From positions 1 through 64,000 of the forward strand of contig JAJPYQ010000058.1 of the NCBI GenBank assembly GCA_021204865.1: 64,000 bases of DNA, written 5' to 3'. Below, in pieces: positions 58,199 to 64,000 of this stretch. This DNA comes from Prevotellaceae bacterium (GTDB lineage: Bacteria; Bacteroidota; Bacteroidia; Bacteroidales; Bacteroidaceae). Position 1 is the stretch's first letter, and each line of letters begins with the position of its first letter. A model generated the notes under the pieces. The model did no database searches and was not told where the DNA came from. It worked only from the letters and a program-made list of their open reading frames with translations. The position numbers and the translations under genes were made by a program.

Positions 58199-61100
58199 CT
58201 AACGGAGGAGCACCTTCCTGCCTCCTATGATGTAGACGCCGTGGGTCTTAGGCTGGCGTACGGGCCTTCCGCTAAGGTCGTAGACCGTGCCTTCGCTGTT
58301 CAGACCGTCGCCGCTCACGTTGCGGACAGCGTCCGTCTCGCCCTCACCCTCCTCGTCTTCGACGTTGTCCTCGTCGGCTACCGTCAGCAGTGCGCCGAGG
58401 CAAGCGAGGCGTTCCTCCTGCCCGTCGCTCGTTGAGGCGGTTGCCCTGGAGATGACTGCGTAGCCCTCGAGCGTCTCCCCCGTGGCGAGGCGGAGCTCAA
58501 GGGAGTCCGTCACTGAGGGCAAGGGGTGATTGCCGTCGGCATAGAGCAGCACTCGCCACTTGCCCTCCCCCAAGAGGCTCAGTCGCACCTCAAAGTCCTG
58601 CATAGAGGCGGGAAGCTCCACAGCGTCGAGCTCTATGCCCGAGGGGAGCTGGAGGTCGAACTGCAGGGCGGAGTAGCTCCCCTCGTCCACCGTAAGGATG
58701 AGGGGCAGGAGGGCGAGGCTCTGGGGGTCGAGGCGGCGTGAGGGCAGCTGCCAGGTGATGTCGGCAGAGGGGAGGTGGCGGTTGCGGCTTGCGTCCGCCG
58801 CCTCTGCCATTATCGTGTCTCGGAGCAAGGCCACGTCGTCGGAGCTTATCTCACCGTTGCTGTCAACGTCCGCACGCCCCTTGAGGAACGTGTCGTTGTC
58901 GATGCCTTCAAGGTAGTTAAGCACACACACAAGGTCTGCCACTCCCAGCAGCCCGTCGTCGTTCACGTCGCCCATACGGTCCGCCGGGCTCTCGTCCTCG
59001 TCTCCCTCGTCCTCGCTGATGTCGTAGGCGTTGAGGCGGGAGAGGACGTAGGAGGCACGCTTCTGGAACCACGTCTTGCTGTTGGAGGCGGTTGTGGAGT
59101 AGTTCGCCCCGTCGCGGTCGCTTGTCTCGTTGCTCGTGTTATGGGCGAAGGAGGAGGAGGCGAAGGCGTAGTACTCGTCGCAGTAGTCCTCAAGCTCGTC
59201 CAACGCGCCCCCGTTGACGAAGTTGTACATCAGGCGGTAGTAAGCCTCGTCCACCTCCGTGGAGTTGTAGCGCAGGGCGTTGAAGAACTGCCCCGCCACG
59301 CCCTTGCTGTCGCCCGAGGAGAGGATGTAGGAGAAGAGGTCGACCTCCGCGTCGTTGACGAAGTAGGTGTAGCTGACCTCGTAGCCGAACGCCCAGTCGC
59401 AGTCCCACAAGGGGCCGAACACCCACGGGGTCGGGTCGTAGCCCTCAGCGTCGACAGCGTCCGTCACGTTCTCCGAGTAGAGGTAGACGCTCTTGGGGTG
59501 CTTAAGCTCCCCGTTCCATATTATCTCGCAGGCGAGGAGGTAGCGGGCGAGGTAGTCGGGGTCTACGAGCTTGGTGTAGCTGTCCGAGCCTCCCTTGACG
59601 ACGGACATCATCTTGTTGTAGTCGCTTATAATGGTGTTAGCCGTGAGCGACACGCCCTCCTCCCCCACGTCGGGGGCGTGTATCTTGGCAGGCAGGCTGT
59701 AGGCGTTGCTCTTGTAGATGGTCTCGTCCGTGTAATCGTCCATCTCGATGATGGCTGCGCTTCCTTCGTCGTCTATGTCTATCGAGTTGTTGCTGAAGCC
59801 TATGCGCTCGGTGAGGTTGTAGCTGCCTCGGTAGCTGCCGTTGATGTAAAGCTCAACGGGCACGATGTGGTTCGTTGCGGCGGTCTCGAGCAGGTTGCCC
59901 ACCTTGTGCCCGAGGGCGTTGGTGGTCATCGAGCCAGTCTGCTTGTTGGAGAGCAGTATCCAGTGCTTGCCGCTCTTCATGCCGAGGGGCTTCTGCTTCT
60001 CGGAGAACTTGAAGTGGTAGGGGTTCTTCGACTTGTAGGAGTTGCTCCAAGAGCTGTTGCCCCTGCCCTTAATCAGTATGGGCGTGCTCTCCATGTCGGG
60101 GAAGACCCCCGCCCCGTCGATGGCTATTGAGGCTTCCTCGTAGTAGCTCTTGCCGTTCTTGCCTATCCAGTTGGAGCTGCTCCAGCTTGCTGTGTTGCTC
60201 AGGGTGATGTCAATGCGAGGCACGCCGTAGGAACTCGTAGGGTGGTCGGTGAGGAAGTCGACGCACACCGTCACCTTCTTGGAGAAGTCCGCAAGCTCCC
60301 TCTCGAAGGTGCCGTCGCTGTTCTGCTTTATCCTAAGCTCCTGCCAGTAGGGGTTGGTAAGCTCGTAGGTGACTGGCTCGGCGAAGCTCTGCCTCGTCTT
60401 CTTGCTGCGCTGCCTCACGCCTTGCACCAAAGCCTTAGTGCCCTCGCCGCCCAGCTGGAAGGAGGCGGTAAGCCACTTGCCTATGCCTGCCACCGAGAGG
60501 CGCAGGGTGTCTCCGCTCACGTCCTCGCACTCAGCGTCGGTGAAGACCTGACTGTTGTACTTGTTGTTGAACTTAAAGGAGTTGAGCGAGGGGATGTCCT
60601 CGGGGGTCTCCGTCTCAACGTCCACCACGCCTTTAAGCTCGTAGTCCTCACCGTCCGCCAGCGTTGCCCGGAAGAGGCTGCCGCTGTAAGTGCCCGTAAG
60701 GACGTAGCTTCGGGGCAGGACAACCACTGTGCTGTCGCTCCTTCGGAGGTAAAGCATATCGTCGTCGTGCTCAAGGTAAGAGCTCTTGCTCACCGTTATC
60801 TCTATGCTTGCGCTAACGCCCCCGCCGTCGTTGGCAGTGGCTGTCACGGTGGTAGTCCCCTCGGCAAGGGCGGTGAGCAAGCCCGTCTTGCTGACTGTGG
60901 CGACATACTCGTTGGAGCTTGACCAGACGACCGAGGGGTCAGTGGCGTCGTCGGGGGCGACGCTTGCCTCAAGCTGAAGCTCCTGCCCCGCCTCGAGGCT
61001 CGTGGTCTCCGCCTCGATGCTTATAGAGGTCACCCTAACCGTGACCGCGCTGTACTGCACCTCCGTGCCGTCGGAGGCGTAGATGTGGAACTGCTCGTTG

Positions 61101-61573
61101 TCGTCGGTCGTCTGGCTCTCGTAGCAGCCCATCATAAGGGTCTCCTTCCGCAGGTTGAACTGGTAGGCGGGCTGAGCCACGCTGCGTATGCTCTGGAAGC
61201 CTCCCCCGTCGCTTAGCGTCCACAGCGCCTCGCTTGCAGAGCCGTCTGAGCTAAGGGTAAGGTACTTGCAGTTAGTCTGGTTGTACTCGCTCGTCCAAGT
61301 CAGGTACTCCCCGCTCTCGCAGTTCTCGAAGGTGTAAGCGTCCCCGCTCTTCGATATGTACCAGTAGGCGCTGGAGGGAGGGGCGGTGTACTTGGTCTGG
61401 TAGACAACGTCGTAGGCAGAGCCTTCCGCCGAGCCGGGGCAGACGTATCCGCTGGTGCATGCGCAGGTGATGTAGTACTTCTCTCCGCTTTGTATGTTCC
61501 ACGCTGCCTTGGCTTGGGCTGAGGCGAGCAGGAGGGCGAATAATAAAGGGTTGTGTCTCAAGTCTAATAGCAT
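58199..61573 (-). CDS. Secreted CotH-kinase-like protein with dockerins and T9SS-type tail
   Basis: 1124 residues from the ATG at 61573 (signal peptide LLFALLLASAQAKA); longer starts pass through the promoter. Domains: a beta-rich N-terminal part to about 160, a bacterial Ig-like Big_2 domain (VTSISIEAETTSLEAGQEL to about 245), then the CotH kinase-like region near 470-850 (TPILIKGRGNSSWSNSYKS, KPYHFKFSEK-like strand, FGPLWDCDWAFGYEV). Two dockerin-like loops (GDVNDDGLLGVADLVCVL, ADVDSNGEISSDDVALL) and a cohesin-like domain follow. The end, YDLSGRPVRQPKTHGVYIIG then GRKVLLR, is a short T9SS type A-like sorting tail. Likely surface-exposed or secreted by the por system; kinase substrate unknown. 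Confidence 0.85.
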   Translation of the reverse strand: MLLDLRHNPLLFALLLASAQAKAAWNIQSGEKYYITCACTSGYVCPGSAEGSAYDVVYQTKYTAPPSSAYWYISKSGDAYTFENCESGEYLTWTSEYNQTNCKYLTLSSDGSASEALWTLSDGGGFQSIRSVAQPAYQFNLRKETLMMGCYESQTTDDNEQFHIYASDGTEVQYSAVTVRVTSISIEAETTSLEAGQELQLEASVAPDDATDPSVVWSSSNEYVATVSKTGLLTALAEGTTTVTATANDGGGVSASIEITVSKSSYLEHDDDMLYLRRSDSTVVVLPRSYVLTGTYSGSLFRATLADGEDYELKGVVDVETETPEDIPSLNSFKFNNKYNSQVFTDAECEDVSGDTLRLSVAGIGKWLTASFQLGGEGTKALVQGVRQRSKKTRQSFAEPVTYELTNPYWQELRIKQNSDGTFERELADFSKKVTVCVDFLTDHPTSSYGVPRIDITLSNTASWSSSNWIGKNGKSYYEEASIAIDGAGVFPDMESTPILIKGRGNSSWSNSYKSKNPYHFKFSEKQKPLGMKSGKHWILLSNKQTGSMTTNALGHKVGNLLETAATNHIVPVELYINGSYRGSYNLTERIGFSNNSIDIDDEGSAAIIEMDDYTDETIYKSNAYSLPAKIHAPDVGEEGVSLTANTIISDYNKMMSVVKGGSDSYTKLVDPDYLARYLLACEIIWNGELKHPKSVYLYSENVTDAVDAEGYDPTPWVFGPLWDCDWAFGYEVSYTYFVNDAEVDLFSYILSSGDSKGVAGQFFNALRYNSTEVDEAYYRLMYNFVNGGALDELEDYCDEYYAFASSSFAHNTSNETSDRDGANYSTTASNSKTWFQKRASYVLSRLNAYDISEDEGDEDESPADRMGDVNDDGLLGVADLVCVLNYLEGIDNDTFLKGRADVDSNGEISSDDVALLRDTIMAEAADASRNRHLPSADITWQLPSRRLDPQSLALLPLILTVDEGSYSALQFDLQLPSGIELDAVELPASMQDFEVRLSLLGEGKWRVLLYADGNHPLPSVTDSLELRLATGETLEGYAVISRATASTSDGQEERLACLGALLTVADEDNVEDEEGEGETDAVRNVSGDGLNSEGTVYDLSGRPVRQPKTHGVYIIGGRKVLLR

Positions 61574-61594
61574 CTCTAATACCTCTTTCGAGGG

Positions 61595-61624
61595 CAAATG
61601 TAGGCAAAACAAACTAAAGGGCAA
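61595..61624 (-). promoter_or_regulatory. Promoter of the CotH gene
   Basis: Minus-strand TTG (61622-61624), 19-bp spacer, TACATTTG (61595-61602), perfect -7 match, 21 bp before the ATG. Confidence 0.65.
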
Positions 61625-61644
61625 GCGCCTGGGGCTGCCTTGTG

Positions 61645-62745
61645 TCACTTCTCTGGGGCGTGGGCGGCGAGGAAGTCCTCGACGGGCACGCCCTCGCAGC
61701 GGAGGAAGCAGTTGCGCACGGTCTTCGTAGTCCCGAAGCCTGCGTCCTGACACTCGGTCAGGTTAGTCACCTCCCCGCACTCTATCATTCTCTTAAGCTC
61801 GGCTATGCGGTAGAAGCTGAGGTAGTCGTGCACGTTGTTGTATCCTTGGCTGCGCACGCACTGCAGCAGGAGGTGTCGGTTAAGCCCCGTCTCCCGGCAC
61901 AGCTGGTTGCGCCCGAAGGTGTTGTCCTTCCACGCCTCGGTGTTGTGTTGCATCCAGTACTCCACCCTCTCGAAGTGCTTCTGGTTGAGCTCGTTGAAGT
62001 CCCTCTGCGCCTGCTCGAGGTCTCTCTCGCTGGGGTTCTGCTCCACGGCGGTTATGGTGGGCTTGGGCAACTCGAGAGCCATCGTCTCGAGCGTGCGGAG
62101 GCTTAGGTAGAGGTTGAGCACTGTGAAGCACAATATATATATGGTGGCGAGCAGGAGGTTGAAGCGGAGCACGCAGACGACGGCGTAGAACACTGCGCTC
62201 AGTCCGAGGCAGAGGCTGTAGCCCACGAGGTAGCGGGGGAACTCCTTGTGGGTGAGCCTGTGCGGGAGGCGGAAGATGTTGACGATATAGGCGAGGCTGA
62301 GGGCGAGGGAGGCGAGGCGTATGAGTATGTCGTAGCTCAGCAGGTGCTGGAGGAGGTCGTGGGTGCTGGTTATGACGAGCGGTGTCTTGCCCAGGAGCAG
62401 GGGGAAGGTGTAGAGCAGTATGAGAGCCATCACGGGCGAGGCGTACTTGACCATGCGCTGCCACTGCAGGTAGCCCGGCATAACGAAGCTCAGCGGGTAG
62501 ATGCTCTGCAGGTAACACACGATGACGAGCAGCAGAAGAGCCGCGGGCTGCAGGAAGCCTCGGGCGCTGACGGGCAGCGTGTCGATGAGGCAGATGAAGG
62601 TGCTGAGGAAGGCGAGGATGGCCATAATCCAGGCGATGGAGAGGTAGCGCACCTGGTGGCGGGCGTAGACGAACATGACCATCGCTATCACGTAGTGCGC
62701 CGTTGTGCTGCACATCAGTATGGCGAGGGCTACGTCCTTGGTCAT
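61645..62745 (-). CDS. Membrane-bound AraC-type transcription regulator
   Basis: 366 residues. Seven or so membrane helices in the first 225 residues, then a helical linker and a C-terminal AraC-like HTH: FGRNQLCRETGLNRHLLLQCV and GYNNVHDYLSFYRIAELKRM, then TNLTECQDAGFGTTKTVRNCF. Proteins of this plan in Bacteroidetes sense an envelope signal and bind DNA directly. No histidine-kinase or receiver part. Target unknown; the divergent or adjacent CotH gene is a natural candidate only by position. Confidence 0.82.
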   Translation of the reverse strand: MTKDVALAILMCSTTAHYVIAMVMFVYARHQVRYLSIAWIMAILAFLSTFICLIDTLPVSARGFLQPAALLLLVIVCYLQSIYPLSFVMPGYLQWQRMVKYASPVMALILLYTFPLLLGKTPLVITSTHDLLQHLLSYDILIRLASLALSLAYIVNIFRLPHRLTHKEFPRYLVGYSLCLGLSAVFYAVVCVLRFNLLLATIYILCFTVLNLYLSLRTLETMALELPKPTITAVEQNPSERDLEQAQRDFNELNQKHFERVEYWMQHNTEAWKDNTFGRNQLCRETGLNRHLLLQCVRSQGYNNVHDYLSFYRIAELKRMIECGEVTNLTECQDAGFGTTKTVRNCFLRCEGVPVEDFLAAHAPEK

Positions 62746-62770
62746 GGCTCGGAGGGGGTGTCTGTGCGGG

Positions 62771-62778
62771 CAAAGATA
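62771..62778 (-). promoter_or_regulatory. -7 box of the AraC-type gene
   Basis: Minus-strand TATCTTTG, perfect match, 26 bp before the ATG. No clear -33 element. Confidence 0.55.
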
Positions 62779-62832
62779 CGCAAGCGGAGGGAATAATGAA
62801 AGAGATGGGCTAAGTTTTTGCGCAGTTAGCCG

Positions 62833-62901
62833 AAGGTGACGCGATCCCTACGCCTACGTGTCGCGGTCCCTTCGCCGAACGTGTCGCGGAGCCTCGTGCG
62901 A
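62833..62901. repeat. 23-bp tandem array, ACGTGTCGCGG family
   Basis: Three 23-bp units (62833, 62856, 62879). Units 2 and 3 start ACGTGTCGCGG; unit 1 is diverged (GGTGACGCGATCCC). The unit contains the reverse of the GGGACCGCGA motif seen at 26915 and 41574. It lies between ybeY and the AraC-type gene. Confidence 0.65.
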
Positions 62902-62946
62902 CCCGCCGCAGAGCCTCAAGGCTGCGGGCTCAGGGCCTGCTCGGGC

Positions 62947-63366
62947 TTATAAGGATTCGAGAAGCTTAAGGGCCTTGTCCTCCGCCTGCTCCATCAGCTT
63001 GCGCTCGCCCGGGGCTTTGTCCTTGAGACCGCAGAGGTGGAGGATGCCGTGTATTAGCACTCGGTGCAGCTCCCTCTCGGGGCTCTCGCCGAGGGTCTGT
63101 GCGTTGGAGAGCACCGTGGCGGGCGAGATGAAGAGGTCGCCCGAGAGGAGCGGTCCCTCGCAGTAGTCGAAGGTGATGATGTCGGTAAGGTAGTCGTGGC
63201 CGAGGTACTGGCGGTTGAGCCTCAATATCTCCTCCTCGCTCACAAAGACGTAAGCCACGTCCCCCAGTCGCCGTCCGTAGCTCTCCGCCACGAGCTCCGC
63301 CCACTGTCTTACCTTCGCTTGGTCGAGCTGGGGCAGGGGGCAGTCTATGGTGTGGAAGGTTGTCAC
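62947..63366 (-). CDS. ybeY: Endoribonuclease YbeY
   Basis: 139-residue zinc-dependent RNase that matures 16S rRNA ends and takes part in ribosome quality control. Motifs: LNRQYLGHDYLTDIITFDY and HRVLIHGILHLCGLKDK. The third metal position of the usual HxxxHxxxxxH is Asp, which I recall being common in Bacteroidetes YbeY. The start overlaps the S41 protease stop as ATGA. Confidence 0.93.
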   Translation of the reverse strand: MTTFHTIDCPLPQLDQAKVRQWAELVAESYGRRLGDVAYVFVSEEEILRLNRQYLGHDYLTDIITFDYCEGPLLSGDLFISPATVLSNAQTLGESPERELHRVLIHGILHLCGLKDKAPGERKLMEQAEDKALKLLESL

Positions 63367-64000
63367 GGTTGGAGCATCTCGACCGCCTTCATGACGAGCG
63401 GGTCTTGGTCGTAGACAATGGCGAAGTACTCGCTCATGTCCCAGATGTCTCGGGCTGCGAGAGCCTTGAGCGTGCGCTTGAGCTGGGGCACGGTCTGCTC
63501 CCTCTCCTCCTCGCTGGAGGGGGTGACACCGAGCTTCTCGCCCTCGTCCATCAGCTTGTCCGTAACGTCGTCGGGGATGTCGAAGCTCTCCTTGAACTCA
63601 TCGAAGCTTGTCCAACGCTTGGCGAGCTTCTTCTGGTTGCCGTCGAGGTAGCGCAGGCTCGCGTTAACGATGCAGCCCTTTACGGAGAGCTCACGGTAGT
63701 ACTTCGTGTAGCGTGCCGTGTCGAGCGGGACGAAGTAGTCGGGCATGATGCCTCCGCCCCCGTACACCGTCCTGCCAAGCTTCCTCGTGGTGTAGCGAAG
63801 CGAGTCGGGGAAGTGTATGCTGTCCTCGTTTGTCAGCTCGCCGTTGTTGTAGCGGGTGATGACATCTTGGCTGTAGCTCTGCTTGTCGCCCTGTGTGTAA
63901 GGCTTCTGAATGCAACGACCGCTGGGGGTGTAGTAGCGGGCTATCGTGAGGCGTATCATGCTGCCATCGGGCAGGTCTATCGGGCGTTGCACAAGCCCCT
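63363..64000 (-). CDS. S41 family C-terminal-processing protease, C-terminal part
   Basis: About 212 residues of the C-terminal part; the N-terminus lies beyond the window. It opens with GLVQRPIDLPDGSMIRLTIA and RYYTPSGRCIQKPY, the region right after the catalytic serine segment of CtpA-type proteases, and continues with VYGGGGIMPDYFVPLD. The catalytic Ser itself is expected just upstream. These periplasmic enzymes degrade or trim exported proteins. Confidence 0.85.
   Translation of the reverse strand, partial: GLVQRPIDLPDGSMIRLTIARYYTPSGRCIQKPYTQGDKQSYSQDVITRYNNGELTNEDSIHFPDSLRYTTRKLGRTVYGGGGIMPDYFVPLDTARYTKYYRELSVKGCIVNASLRYLDGNQKKLAKRWTSFDEFKESFDIPDDVTDKLMDEGEKLGVTPSSEEEREQTVPQLKRTLKALAARDIWDMSEYFAIVYDQDPLVMKAVEMLQP

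Noticed and set aside
63070..63366. Loss of the third zinc histidine in YbeY as a defect
   Set aside because: Asp at this place is what I recall from Bacteroidetes YbeY proteins, so it is not treated as a mutation.

Overview
The window is chromosomal DNA from a GC-rich member of the Bacteroidales, closest in style to Prevotellaceae and related families. The evidence is a full type IX secretion (T9SS) gene set, promoters of the Bacteroidetes type (TTTG or TTG about 20 bp upstream of TAnnTTTG), a fused SecDF, DUF5106, DUF2723 and PtpA-like families, and a short C-terminal sorting tail on a secreted protein. No replication origin, rRNA gene, integrase or CRISPR array was seen.

Layout. 1-340: tRNAs Tyr (partial), Gly and two tandem Asp. 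0.35-6 kb: thioredoxin-like lipid/periplasm protein, an orphan Panacea-domain protein and a multidomain GH31 glycosidase. 6.2-12.3 kb: coiled-coil protein, PTS IIC-like permease, secreted KduI, trmB, then an operon trmD / zeta-like P-loop protein / 58-aa protein / thioesterase with ATGA overlaps. 12.3-13.46 kb: the largest gene-free stretch, full of inverted and tandem repeats. 13.46-27.5 kb: tRNA-Gln and a long minus-strand housekeeping run (tyrS, queG, deacetylase, DUF2723, purD, S9 peptidase, rRNA methylase, cysE, tsaE). 27.5-32.1 kb: porX and porW, a regulator and an accessory lipoprotein of T9SS. 32.1-33.8 kb: a small conserved protein, aroA and tRNA-Pro.

33.9-38.7 kb is an accessory island of small genes: a promoter-plus-gene unit present twice, a frameshifted MuF-type phage head fragment joined to a papain-like toxin domain, and a minus-strand operon with a Panacea antitoxin and a two-helix membrane protein. 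Several of its genes share the same leader just before the start codon, and two share their first nine codons. An MmeI-like single-chain restriction-modification enzyme follows (38.8-41.5 kb).

41.7-47.8 kb holds the T9SS core operon porP-K-L-M-N. It is followed by priA, secDF, an EEP-family hydrolase, a rhomboid protease, argS, rnhA, a CotH-type secreted protein with dockerin repeats and a sorting tail, a membrane-bound AraC-type regulator, ybeY and the C-terminal part of an S41 protease.

The most distinctive feature is not a gene. Nearly every longer intergenic gap contains a tandem array of 22-24 bp units. Some 24-bp families fold unit by unit into hairpins with compensatory changes, and several families recur at loci tens of kilobases apart. 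Alongside them are larger nested inverted-repeat elements.
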